Assembly: GCA_039583875.1 (NCBI GenBank)
Contig: CM077158.1
Coordinates: 233,050,453 to 233,114,452, forward strand
DNA length: 64,000 nt
Direction of reading: 5' to 3'
From: Platanthera guangdongensis
Taxonomy: Eukaryota; Streptophyta; Magnoliopsida; Asparagales; Orchidaceae
Both the position numbers and the translations under genes were made by a program. Below, one piece after another: positions 46,760 to 58,700 of this stretch (position 1 is the first letter of the stretch; each line of letters opens with the position of its first letter). The notes below the pieces were generated by a model. It had not been told where the DNA came from. It made no database searches and was given only the letters and a program-made list of their open reading frames with translations.

Positions 46760-49700
46760 GTGAAGAGCTGTCCAAGGGTGAGCCAGACCTGGTACTTGGA
46801 CAGTGGTTACTCCAAGCATATGACAGGCAGCAAGGATAATCTATCTAATTACAAGTCCAAGCTAGGACCAAAGGTGATCTTTGGTGACTCAAATAGTGGC
46901 CAGTCTGAAGGATATGGAGCAGTAAAGATTGGAACAGTTACTTTCAAGAGAGTAACATATGTAAGAGGACTCAAACATAACCTAATATCCATAAGCCAAT
47001 TATTTGATGAAGGTTATCAGGTACACTTTAACTCTACCTCCTGTTCTATTATTAATAATGAAAACAAAACTGTTTTAATTGGAACTAGACAAGGTAACAT
47101 ATATCTAGTAGATTTTATTTCTGCCAAAACTGATGTTTGTTTACTCAATATCACTAGTAACCAAACGAGTTGTGGCATAAAAGATTTGGTCATGTAAACC
47201 TTAAAAATATAGCTAGGTTATCTAAAGACAACATTGTTAGAGGCTTACCTTTTGGTCCCTACAAGAAGGAAAACTTATGCAGGGCTTGTCAATTAGGCAA
47301 GCAAACTAAAACTAGTTTCAAATCTATTAATAAGAGTGATTCACCTAGGATTTTGTATTTGCTTTATGTGCACCTATTTGGACCCATTGCAGTACAAAGC
47401 CTAGGAGGGAAGTCTTATACTTTAGTAATTGTTAATGACTTCTCCAGATTCAGTTGGGTGGCCTTTCTGAGAACTAAGTCAGATACATTCAAGGTTCTTA
47501 CAGATTTTCTCAGGACCATACAGATTGAGTTCTCTACTCATCTTGCATTGATCAGAAGTTATCATGGCATAGAGTTTGAGTCTCTTCTTATGCATGAGTT
47601 TTATGAGAAGGAAGGTATCAGGCAGTGCTTCTCAGCCCCTAGAACTCCCCAACAAAATGGGGTAGCTGAAAGGAAAAATAGGACACTCATTGAAGCTGTA
47701 GGTACATTATTGGCAGATGCTTACATGCCTCTATCCTTTTGGGCAGAAGCTGTAAACACTGCTAACTATGTCCTGAATAGAAGCCTCATACATAAGCTGA
47801 AAAATAAGACCCCCTATGAATTGCTTAAATAAAAAAAACCTAAAATCACATATTTTAAAGTTTTTGGTTTTATGTGTTATATTCACACAAACAACAAAAG
47901 ATACATTAGAAAGTTTGAGGCTAAGGCTGAAAAAGGAATTTTTCTAGGATACTCCCAAGTAAGCAAGGCCTATAGGGTTTTTAATAAATCCTCTCTTAAA
48001 ATTGAAGAGTCATTCCATGTATCTTTTGATGAAGCTAACATATCTTATAAGGAGAAAGAGATTTCTACCAAAAGCTCTTTGCAGGTTCCACAATTGTGTG
48101 AGTCTATGGATGGACTAAACCTTACCCAAGAGGTGTCAACCCATCCTTCTCCATAGGTTGCTGAAGATAGTGAATAAGAAAATCAAGTGGAAGTGGCTGA
48201 ACTTCCCTCAACAGCTAATAACATTCCTCAAGAGGAATTAACTATAGAAGCTGTTGCTGAACAAACTTCACCCACTGATCTTGTCATGCTTAGAGATCAC
48301 CCCAGATCTCAAGTGATTGGAGACATTTCAGCAGGTGTACATACAAGGCATCAACTCAACCAAGACTTGATGCATGCATGTTTTCTCTCTCAGATTGAAC
48401 CTCTCTCCATCCATGAAGCTGAGCAAGATCCCCACTGGATCATTGTAATGCAAGAGGAACTAAATCAGTTTGAGAGATGTAGAGTTTGGGATTTGGTTCC
48501 AAGATCTCATAACTACCCAGTTATTGGAACCAAATGGGTCTAAAGAAACAAGCTAGATGCTCAAGGAAACATTGTGAGAAACAAGGCTAGGCTTATTTCT
48601 TAGGGCTACAGGCAAGAGGAAGGAATTGACTATGACCAAACCTTTGCCCATGTTGCAAGGTTAGAGGCCATAAGAATATTCCTTGCCTATGCAGCTCACA
48701 GGAGATTCAAAGTTTTCCAAATGGATGTCAAGAGTGCATTTTTGAATGGAGTGCTTCAAGAAGAGGTTTATGTGGAACAACCTCCATGTTTTATCTCTCT
48801 AACTAAACCCTCTTTTGTGTTTAAATTGCATAAAGCTCTCTATTGTTTAAAGCAAGCTCCAAGAGCTTGGTATGAGACCTTAGCAAGCTTTCTTTTAGAG
48901 CATAAATTTACAAGAGTAACCATAGATAAAACCTTTTCACTAGACATCATAAGGACCAAATCTTATTAGTGCAAATATATGTGGACGACATCATCTTTGG
49001 GTCTACTGATCCCAAATTATGCAAGAGGTTTGCTGACCTCATGCATTCCAAATTTGAGATGAGTAGCATGGGTGAGTTTTCCTACTTCCTTGGTCTCCAA
49101 GTGAAGCAGCTCCCTGATGGTATCTTCCTCTCTCAAGCTAAGTATACTAAAGAGCTTATTAAGAAGTTTGGGATGGGTGATGCTTCAGGAATGAAAACAC
49201 CTATGGCTACCAATGCTGTTGTGGATTATGATGCAGCAGGGAAACCTGTAGATCAGAAGTTTTATAGGGGAATTGTTGGATCCCTATTATACCTAACAGC
49301 TAGCAGGTCTGATATCATATTTGCCACATGCCTTTGTGCTAGGTTCCAAGTGAACCCCAAAGAATCTCACCTTATTTTCTTAAAAAGAATTTTGAGATAT
49401 ATAAAGAGTTGTCCAAATCTAGGACTCTAATATCCTGTAGAGTCAGAGTTTGAGTTAACTGGATACTCAGATGCTGACTATGATGGATATAGAGTGGACA
49501 GGAAAAGTACCTCTGAAACTTGCCAGTTCCTGGGTATGAGACTTGTCTCTTGGTTTTGTAAAAAGCAAACATCTGTGTCTACATCAACTGCAGAAGCAGA
49601 ATATATGGCTGCTGGCAGCTGCTGTTCACAAATGTTATGGATACAAAACCAACTCCTATACTATGGTGTCAACTTAAATAATTCAACATTATTTTGTGAT

Positions 49701-49931
49701 AACACTAGTGTTATTGCTATAGCACAGAATCCAGTTCACCATAGTAGGACAAAACATATTGATATAAGGCATCATTTCATTAGAGATAGTGTAGACAAAA
49801 AGAAAATTAACCTGATCCATATTCCTACTGATTTACAGAGAGCAGACATTTTCACCAAACCCTTGGATGAGAAAAATCATCTGTTCTTTATAAACCAACT
49901 GGGAATGATCAATGGAGAAGAGTTAAATTAG
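46760..49931 (+). pseudogene. pol: Copia F pol: protease, integrase, RT, RNase H
   Basis: Protease WYLDSGYSKHMTG. HHCC region WHKRFGHVNL...CRACQLGKQTK. The integrase core lacks two catalytic Asp residues: VHLFGP (His for Asp) and RSYHGIEF (Tyr for Asp); Glu in NGVAERKNRTL is kept. [39 protein letters not shown] near 48975. RNase H: SSKKQ-type motif decayed to CKKQTSVSTSTAEAEY, then KPLDEKNHLF. Frames change near 47150 and 48960, and stops lie near 47830, 48541, 48601 and 49430. Ends at TAG 49931. Confidence 0.92.
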
Positions 49932-49944
49932 TTTCTGTCTGCAT

Positions 49945-50235
49945 TCGACGAATTCTCTAGAGTTTGTCGAACAGATTTCGACGAATTAGGGAAAGTTTGA
50001 GAGATGCTCGTCGAACGTCGATTGACGAATTCTTTGTGTGGAAATAATTTTCGTCGACCTGAGATCGATGAACTTTGCTTCAGAAGATATTTCGTCGAAC
50101 GGAGTTCGACGAACTATTTTCGTTTCTTCTAGATGAGATCGACGAATTATTTATCTATAATTTATTTCGTCGACCTCAGTTCGGAGAACTGTTTTCATTT
50201 TCGTGGAACGGAGTTTGTCGATTCATATTCCGGAA
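49945..50235. repeat. TTCGTCGA/TCGACGAA array between pol and ORF3, copia F
   Basis: A dozen or more full or half motifs, including the near-perfect pair TTCGTCGAACGGAGTTCGACGAA near 50090. Equivalent in position to the GTGTCGACAC spacers of A-C. A weaker TATA-like string CCTATATCTAGG follows at about 50248. Confidence 0.88.
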
Positions 50236-51123
50236 AACCCTATATCTAGGTTTTCTTCGACCTCCATCCCGCGCTTTCAGTTCTTGTTGCACTTGATCGT
50301 TGTTTGTCTCTCTTGCAGGTAATCAATGGCGGTTCCAGCGAGCACCCTGGCTGCAATAAAATTCGATACAAGCTTTGATATGGACTCTGATTCATTTCAT
50401 CATTTTGATCCTATATTTCTTTACATTCTGGAACTTCTAGAAGAGCTGGGTCTCAAGGATTTTATGACCAGGAGAATCAAACTGCATGCAACAGAGATTA
50501 AAGAATGGGTGTATACTTCTTCTGCTTCTGAGGACAACACCTTGACAGGGAATATCGGGGGTAATGTTGTTTCTTTATCCCCCGCCGTTATTTCTGAGAT
50601 TTTTGAGTTGGTCAATGGAGAAGAAGATTTGGATATAGATTCTGATGCGTATAGTTCGATGCTGAATCTGATGGGGTTTACTGGGAGTAACCCTAACAAG
50701 CTGTTAAAGAAACAGCTTTCTGCCGCCTACCAGTTCTTGGCGGATGTTGTGGGAAAAGTGTTGATGGGCAAGCACACCGCGCACAATTACATAACAAGAT
50801 ACCAATTCCTTGTCATGTGTGCGGTGGTCAACAAGAGTCGCGTTGATTGGGGCAAGATCTTTTTTGGTTTGATAAAGAAGAAAAATAGTAAGAAAGAGGT
50901 ATGCTTTGGAAGGATCCTAGGGATTTTTCTTCAAGCAAAAGCTGGTGAATTCATGGTCTCCCCGACCATATTCATCAATGCCAGCAAGCGCCTCACATGC
51001 ACTTTATTTGGCAGATGGGAGAGGACGATTTCCAAGCCATCCAAGGCTTCATCCTCTTCCATCGCAGTTTCTGAGAGCAAAAGGGTCGTGTAGGCCACTC
51101 CCCACCCTGCAGCAGAGGTAATC

Positions 51124-51399
51124 TGTAACGCCCCCGGTTTTTCTTTGTTTTGTTTGATATTTTCTGTTGCGCATAAATATAATTTTTAATTGTGCACTAG
51201 CTGATCCACCGTGCCGAGGGATACGGCCTTTCAACATAACTGATTTTCTTTCATATTTAATTAACGATTTTTCTTAAAATCAAAGGTCTGGAGTTTTACC
51301 TGAGCGTGTGCAGTTATCCCCTGCATGACGTGGCATCACGGCACGTGTTTTCTCTTGCTCTGATACGATTTTATCGCTGAGAAAATGCGGGTTGTGACA
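51124..51399 (+). mobile_element. Solo LTR H (gypsy type) inside copia F ORF3
   Basis: 276 bp from TGTAACGCCCCCGG to GGGTTGTGACA, flanked by TAATC (51119-51123 and 51400-51404). The first ~18 and last ~90 bp resemble the ends of gypsy D's LTR; the middle does not. Either a short-LTR relative of D or a strongly deleted LTR. No internal domain is present. Confidence 0.9.
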
Positions 51400-51912
51400 T
51401 AATCCCATCTCAACAACCTCTTCCAGCAACTCATCTTCCATCTTCAACTAGTCTTCCAATTCCTTCAGCTTCCCCATTCATGTTTCTCCATCAACTCATG
51501 CATCCCCTGCTATGCCTCCTCCAGCATCCCCTCCTCCACCTCATCTGTCTAACATTCCACATTTTGATTTACCATCCCTTTCTCCACCTCCACCAGACAC
51601 CACCATGACAGATGTCATTCCACCTGTATCTCCTCTATCTGTTCCCCTCACTTCATCTACTTCTCTACCATCACCAACTACCTCTCCATCTTTGGACCCC
51701 CCCCCCCCCCCCCCCCCACTATATCTACCATCATAACCCTGCTCACACCCCTCCTCAAATCCCTAATCACAGAGGCCATAACACTTCTTGTAAATTCTAT
51801 CAATTCTTTATCTGCCCAAGTATCTCTTCTTTCTACTGCCCCCTCTTCATTCAGGGGCCTGGCTCCAGGTTCTCCTGAAATCAGGCAAGGGCAGATGCTC
51901 TGTGATGAAGCA

Positions 51913-52026
51913 GCAGCAGATATAGTAGCAGTTTCAGATGCAGCAGCAGTTCCTCCTACAGCAGTTTCAGCAGCAGATATAGCAGCAGTTTCAGATGCAG
52001 CAGCAGTTCCTCCTACAGCAGTTTCA
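51913..52026 (+). repeat. 57-bp coding tandem repeat in F ORF3
   Basis: Two units of 57 bp starting GCAGCAGATATAG at 51913 and 51970, encoding two 19-residue Ala/Val/Ser-rich copies (ADI(V/A)AVSDAAAVPPTAVSA). The unit length keeps the frame. Confidence 0.9.
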
Positions 52027-53397
52027 GATGCAGAAGCAGCAATTTTGACAGAATTTGATTCGGATTTGACTGACTTGATCCACTTCATAGATACTGACAC
52101 TGAATTAGATGAGTCAGTTCTAGAGTAGATAAAAACTGTTGGTGATTTCCATTTGAATCCACAGTTGATTTGGTTGTTTTGTTGAGACATTTTGATACAA
52201 TTTATGTACGGTTCCCTTCTACTAAGCCATCCTTGGCTAATATTCCTGTCACCTCTCCAATAAGTCCTACAGTTGATAAGCAACTTAGTGCCAGTTTTGC
52301 TGTTCCAGAGCAAGCCATCTCTTCCCCCCCCCCCCCCAGAAGAGATTTCTGCCCCTATTTTTGTTATGGATGATTCCCCAATGTCTGACCTGGATGCATT
52401 GATTCTGGCAGACATTGAGGAAGAGAATAAAGCTCTAGAAGAGCGCTCAGTCTTAATCAGTTCTCTAGTTCCAGTTCAACTTGCCAAGCCCCAGATCTCT
52501 ACAGCTACCCTAAGGGCGGTTGATGCTCTGTATACCAATCCTCAAGGGTCTAGCTCAGATGAGGAAGAGGAAGATGAAGATTCAGATGAAGAAGCCCAGA
52601 AGAGAGTCAGGTTAAAGAAGAGAAAGGCTCCTCCTCCTCCTCCTGCTCCTAAGCCCAATCCAACAGCTGACACTCCCTACTACATCTTGCATAACATCAC
52701 TCCCTATGAGGGAATGCCTGCTTGGATGTGGCTGTCAAAGAATCAACAAAAGGAAAGAAAGAAAAGCAGGAGATACTCTTCTTCACCAGTTTATAGATAC
52801 AGAAGAGATCCTCCTCCTCCTCCTCGTCCAGCTGCTGGTACTTCCAGTTCCTCTATTCCAAAGCCTGCTCCTGTACAAACCTACCAAAGGCATCAGAGCA
52901 AGTCTTCAGGAGGTTACCAGCAGAGGCAACAATCTTCAGGCAGACAACAACCTCAACAGCAACAACCTCAGTAGCAACAGCAAAATGTATCTATAGAACA
53001 GAAGGCAAACAGTCCTGAAAGACCATATTCCCCTCTTGTTTCTTTTGAGGATCCTGAAACAGCTAACACTGCTAGAATGACCAGATTCTAGGAACTGATT
53101 GGCCTCTCATTGATTAATAAAGCAAAAGCTGAAGGAAAGGAAATTTCAGGATACTCAACTATGTCAAAATATAGAAAAGAAGAACTTAAAAGGTTTGACA
53201 AGGCAAACAAACTTTTCAATGTTGATGACTATATGAAGCTCCATCCAGAGGCTGTTGTTCCCAGAGCCTCTACTCAGAATATGCTTGGTATAGCTGATAT
53301 GACAATGACTATAGCTCAGGCAACTAATCCAAATAGAGAGATCAAATTCTCAAAGCCTGGAGCTAGCAGCAGCAGCAGCAGCAAAGAGAAAGACTAA

Positions 53398-53596
53398 GAC
53401 CATTTCAAGAAGAGCAAGAAATGATCTAAGTTTTTCTTTCTTTTCCTGTTTTTTTTTTTGCTTTTTCAACTCTCTGGTTATGTTTTTGAACAAAGCTTTT
53501 TTATATCTGCTACATGTGTTATAAATTCTCTGTCAGATATATGCTTTTACTGCTTTGTTTTGTTTCAGTCTGTGTCTTCACTTAGTGACCTCACCC
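53398..53596 (+). other. Copia F ORF3-to-LTR spacer
   Basis: T-rich non-coding stretch (TTTTTTTTTG near 53450) leading to the polypurine tract. Nothing else seen. Confidence 0.6.
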
Positions 53597-53609
53597 AAAT
53601 AGGGGAGAT
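53597..53609 (+). other. Polypurine tract, copia F
   Basis: AAATAGGGGAGAT directly before TGTTTGATCCC. Nearly the same tract as in A and C. Confidence 0.92.
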
Positions 53610-55119
53610 TGTTTGATCCCTAGTTTGGATTTGGACTAGGTTCACTGAGTTAGGATGTCTTTGACCCACCTTGTATAGTCAGGGTCATTGGTTGTGTCCT
53701 AGAGTCTAGGGTTTGTCCTTAGAACATCATCCTGTGGACCAGCCATCCTCCAGACTGCCAGAGAAACTCAAGACTTAGAGATATCTTCAGCTCAAGGAAA
53801 TGTGTTTGACGTTCATCGATCTCAGCTCAATGAATCATATTCCTTGGTCGACGAATTCTGGTCTACTATTTGAATTCTTCTCAGCCAGAGACTTCTCAGA
53901 TTCTAAGTCCACAATCATTCTTCGTTCGACAAATTTGGATCTCTGTTCTACGAATGATGATTGTCAGCTCGACGAAGATTGTAGTAGAATTAACAAGTTT
54001 CCCTTGAAGACTAATTGTTATTGTCTGGTCGACAAACTCATTAACTCAGCTCGACGAACTGTGAACTCAGCTCGATGATTCTTGTTCTTCGTTCAACGAT
54101 TCCAAACGTGGTCTTCTCCTGTTTTCCGTCCCTTTTTTCTTGGCAATGATTCCTGAGTAATTAATGCTCAATCTTCTCGGAATGTTACCGTTAGAACGAG
54201 CATTGATCATGGATTATTACATGTCGTTTTTCCATGGGACAGTTAGGGAATTCATTCATTGTCGCTTCCTTCCCAGGCCGACTGCATTTACTGCTCAAGG
54301 ATTCAAATTTCGAGTGTGTTATTTTTCAGTTAGTTTTTCAGAAAAAAAAAGATTAAACAGTCCTGATGATACAGAGATTACATTCAAGAAGTCTTACAGA
54401 AATCAAAAAGTTTCACACACTGCAATCAGCCTAGGCCAGAGAACATTATCATCAAGAAGAGGAAGAACATACAATCTCTATCAGGAGTCTTCTTCTTTCA
54501 ACCCTACAGGACAACTTCAGAAGGACAACAATAACTCTATATGTAAAAGAAGTTCCTGAAGCAATCTCTGGTCAAGGCAATCAAGTTTTTGAAGACCTAT
54601 CACCCTGAAGCAGAGCTCCAGATTTCCTGATCCATTCAAGTTCTCAGGGGGAGAAATCTGCTGAAATCAATCCACTAGTCTTCTCAGTTGTTATTGAGAA
54701 AGAGAAGACATCATCACCTTTTCATCCTCTGTATAGGGTTTTAAGTCCCTTCAAAATTATTCCTAGTTGCAAGTCTCCTACCAAAAGACTTGAGGTTTTG
54801 GTTTTTGAGCACCTGAACAAAAGCTCATTGGTGTCAGGCACCTGATCAAAAATCTGAGTGGATTCCTACTAGGGTGGTACAAGAGTGGATGTACCCAGGT
54901 TGGGGAACCACTATAATTTTTTGTGTCGTCTGGTTGCCCTTTTCTTTTGTTTTTGGCTATGTTCTGTGATTTGTTAGGTTGCTGTGCTTATTACTTTGTT
55001 TGCTAACTTGTTCACCTAGGATTACAGCAAAAGTTGTAAAGATTTAGTAAGAGACCACAATACTCTATTCACCCCCCCCCCCCCCCTCTAGAATATTTCA
55101 GATCTAACCTTCACTTTCA
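53610..55119 (+). repeat. 3' LTR of copia F
   Basis: 1510 bp, partner of 42989-44497. It ends CTTCACTTTCA before GAGAC. A longer poly-C run (55073-55086) than in the 5' LTR is the main length difference. Confidence 0.95.
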
Positions 55120-55124
55120 GAGAC

Positions 55125-55666
55125 TTAACTGTATGAGCTCACAAGATTGGGACGTTATGCGGGCACCATCTTCGTCGATGAGCAGCGGAAAACCAATAGG
55201 CTCTATGAGGGATTGCGGGATGAGTTACGATTCCTGCTCTCGAGTTCGGTGAACCAAGGGTTCCAAGCATTGGTGGATACTGCGTGTGCGCTGGAGAAAG
55301 ATATGAATCAGGTGTAGGGAAAAAAGACCTTGGCTATGACAAAGCCATAGTTTCAAGCTCCCCGTCCTGGAAAATCGTATTATCAAAAGAAATGGGGCAA
55401 GAGGTCCAAGCCTTCTGGGCAAGCTCCTTCAACAATTTTGTCGGGGGCAACGTCGAGGTCAGAGACTCGTACCTGCTTTACTTGTGGAAGAGTGGGACAT
55501 ATAGCTCGTGACTGTCGGGTTGGTCCACCAAAGGGTGACAAGAAGACGGGAGTGTCTTATGCTAAGAAGGGAAAGACAGTGGTGGAGTCCTCTGCATCCC
55601 AGGCGCAGCCCCGAGTGTATAACCTTGGCAAGCAAGAGGCCATAAAGCAAAGTGACATCGTTACAG
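55125..55666 (+). pseudogene. gag: Gypsy E gag, C-terminal part
   Basis: Continues after the GAGAC duplication (LYELTRLGRYAGTIFVDEQRKTNRLYEGLRD is the family-typical capsid end). A stop occurs at 55127 (TAA, first codon after ACT) and others near 55315 and 55348. CCHC knuckle CFTCGRVGHIARDC near 55475-55516. The frame then runs to KQSDIVTG at 55666, where the intron-like segment starts. Confidence 0.88.
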
Positions 55667-55741
55667 GTACGAGTTAAGTTATTGATTGTTTTCATTATTG
55701 CATGCCTTGTGTGTAGCTTGTGTGTGATGTATTTGCCACAG
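55667..55741 (+). other. Intron-like GT-AG segment between gag and protease, gypsy E
   Basis: 75 bp, from GTACGAGTTAAG after GTTACAG to GTATTTGCCACAG-like 3' end before GCTTTGTTATG. It contains an in-frame TAA near its start and is T-rich. Skipping it joins VTG to FVMIQNMMARELFDAGA in frame, the usual lead-in to the chromovirus protease. Confidence 0.65.
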
Positions 55742-58700
55742 GCTTTGTTATGATTCAGAATATGATGGCGAGAGAACTATTTGATGCGGGTGCTTTGTAT
55801 TCGTTTCTGTCTAAGGACTTCGTAGCTCGAATTGGAGTACCTAGTCATGTGAAGACAGAGAGTGTCAGGGTGTTATTACCGAATGGTTGTTTGATTCTTG
55901 CGGATAGGGCTTGCGATGTGGCAATTCAAATTGGAAGTCAAGATTTCTATTTGAATGCATCTGTGTTGCCGATATCGGAATTTGATGTGATCTTTGGTAT
56001 GGACTGGCTCTCGGAGCAGCGTGCCTTTATTGATTGCAAGTCAAAAGAGATTACACTGGGCCAGAATACCGAGCGTGAGACTAAGTTTGCCGGTATGCGA
56101 TGAGTGAGCGGGACCTTGATGTCTGCACTCCAAGTCTTCAATGCTGTGCGGAAGGGCGCGGAGTTATTCTTCATGCTGATTCAGGCTGTTGAGCCAAAGG
56201 CCAATGTGAATGATGTTCTAATTGTATCGAAGTTTGCTGATGTGTTTACTAAGGATCTTCTTGGGCTACCACCCCAGCGGGAGATCGACTTCACTATTGA
56301 GTTGGTGTCAAGTGCGAAACCTGTGGCCCGCTCGCCATATCGCGTCGCGCCAAAGGAAATGGCTGAATTGAAAGTCCAATTGCAAGAGTTGTTGGAGCAG
56401 GGATATATATGCCCAAGTATGTCACCTTGGAGCGCACCTGTTCTTTTTGTGAAAAAGAAGGACGGCGGTTTGCGGTTATGTATTGATTATCGTGAATTGA
56501 ATAAGCTGACAGAGAAGAACAAGTATCTGATTCCACGGATAGATGAATTATTCGATCAGCTAGTGGGATCAACCGTCTATTCCAAATTGTATTTGAAATC
56601 TGGATATTACCAATTGAGGATTCGGGAAGGTGATATTCCCAAGAACGCATTTGGAACACAATATGGTTATTATGAGTTCACGGTAATGTTGTTTGGGCTA
56701 TGTAATGCGCCATCGGTGTTCATGGATCTAATGCACCGAACGTTCCGAGAGTACTTGGACCTGTTTGTGATTATATTCATTGATGATATCTTGGTGTACT
56801 CTCAATCGGAAGCTGATCATGCAATCCACTTGCGGTTGGCGTTGCATACCTTGCGGAGGAATAAGCTCTATGCCAAGTTCTCAAAGTGTGAGTTTTGGCT
56901 GTCGTCGGTGGCTTTTCTTGGCTATGTGGTAAGTGGAGAGGGCATAGCAGTGGATCCGTCAAAGATAAGAGCCATACAGGAGTGGCCGGTGTTGTCTTCG
57001 GTGGCCGAAGTCAGGAGTTTTCTTGGACTGGCAGGCTACTACAGACGTTTTGTCGAAACATTCTCACGGATCGCTTTGCCTCTGACCACACTTACGAGGA
57101 AGGACCAGAAGTTTGTTTGGACGCCACAGTGTGCACGAGCTTTGGAAGAGCTAAAGAGTCGTTTGACCACGACGCCTATGTTGACATCGCCATGTGGTAC
57201 AAACGGCGATGAGATCTATAGTGATGCATCAGGGAGCGGCTTAGGCTGCGTTCTTCTGCAGTTTGGAAAGGTGATTGCTTATGGTTCACGCCAGTTGAAA
57301 GTGCATGAGCGAAATTATCCCGTCCATGACTTGGAGTTGGCGGTGGTGATCTTTGCGCTTAAATTGTGGCTGCATTATCTATATGGCGTAAAAGTGGTAT
57401 CTTTACGGACCATAAGAGCCTAAATTACTTGTTAGATTAGAAGGATCTTAAGATGCAACAACGAAGGTGGATAGAGTTCTTTAGGGACTACACCTTTGAG
57501 ACTCATTATATTCCCGAGAAGGGAAACGTGGTCGCTGATGCCTTGAGTCGTAGGACTCCGTCAGGGGTAAATTGGTTGCAGATGCATGATGAGCGTCTGA
57601 TCTAGGAGTTGGAAGCGTTAGAGATTTTTTATGTTGACAATAATTCCACAGCTGATGCATGTTTACACCGGACGGAGGTATAATATGACCTTGCGGACAG
57701 GATTCGACGAGCAACGGAGCTGGATGAAAGTCTCCAACGCTATGCAAAGGATGGGCTAGATGGACAATTCTCCTTGGATGATGGCCTTTTGCGGAAAGAG
57801 GGTCATTTGTGCGTCCCAAGTATGGGTAAGTTGAGAGAAGAATTGATGTATGAAGAGCATTTTACAAAATACTCAATTCACTCTGGGAGCACAAAGATGT
57901 TCAAGGATATGAAAAAGTTGTTCTGGTGGCCAGGACTAAAGAAAGACATAGCTCATTATGTGGCTAAATGTCAAACTTGTGTTTTGGTGAAAGCGGAATG
58001 CCAGAATCCCGGAGGTTTCTTGAAGTCGTTACCGATTCCGGAATGGAAGTTTGAGGATATTTCATTGGATTTCGTACACGGGTTGCTGAGATCTCAACGC
58101 GGGAATGATTCAATCTGGGTGATTGTAGACCGGTTGATGAAAGTGCCTCACTTCCTTCCAAACAAGCGGGACGATTCAATGGAAAGTTTGGCAAAACTCT
58201 ATATGGAGCAGATCGTACGGCTGCACAGTGTTCCTCGTAGCCTCGTGAGTGATCGTGATGGGTGATTCACATCGAACGATTGGAGGCGAATCCATCAGTT
58301 GTTGGGAACGAAGTTGACATTCAGTACGGCCTTTCATCCCCAAACGGATGGCCAGACTGGGAGGACCAATAGAACAATGGAGGATATGCTCCGAATGTGC
58401 GCCCTGGATTTTGGTAAAAGATGGGAAGATCATCTCTATATGGTGGAGTTTGCCTACAACAATAGCTACCAAGCGAGTATCGGTATGGCACCGTTTGAAG
58501 CTTTGTATAGTCGTAAGTGGCGTACACCATTAGCTTGGGCAGAAACAGGTGAATCCAAACTATATAAGCGTAAAGAAGTCGAAGAAGCTACCTCGACGAT
58601 ACGCTCTATTCGAGAGAGGCTACTGATCGCCCAGGATCGACAAGCAAAATACCACAACGCCAAGCACTGGAACGTGGAGTTCGCGGTGGGCGATTGAGTA

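Larger units (their letters stand above)
50326..53397 (+). pseudogene. Copia F ORF3, interrupted by solo LTR H
   Basis: ATG 50326 (MAVPASTLAAIKFDTSF). The first 255 codons are open and resemble the N-terminal domain of ORF3 in A-C (AYQFLADVVGKVLMGKH...; SKRLTCTLFGRWERT). Just after the TAG at 51091, solo LTR H is inserted. Beyond it the sequence encodes a Pro/Ser-rich stretch with a 21-base poly-C run (51697-51717), a 19-residue Ala/Val-rich tandem repeat and acidic stretches. A basic/Pro-rich segment (KKRKAPPPPP), a Gln-rich region and a C-terminal helix (GYSTMSKYRKEELKRF) follow. Several frame changes. No signal peptide or membrane helix is visible. Function unknown. Confidence 0.8.
42989..55119 (+). 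mobile_element. Copia F: Sirevirus-type element inserted in E gag
   Basis: Flanked by GAGAC (42984-42988 and 55120-55124). LTRs of 1509 and 1510 bp, primer site, gag, pol, spacer, ORF3 and polypurine tract all present, with solo LTR H inside ORF3. It is a different family from A-C: the LTR starts TGTTGGATCCC/TGTTTGATCCC and the palindrome is TTCGTCGA/TCGACGAA. It shares the LTR blocks GTGGATGTACCC, GGAACCACTATAA and ATTCACCCCCC...TCTAGA. Confidence 0.95.
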
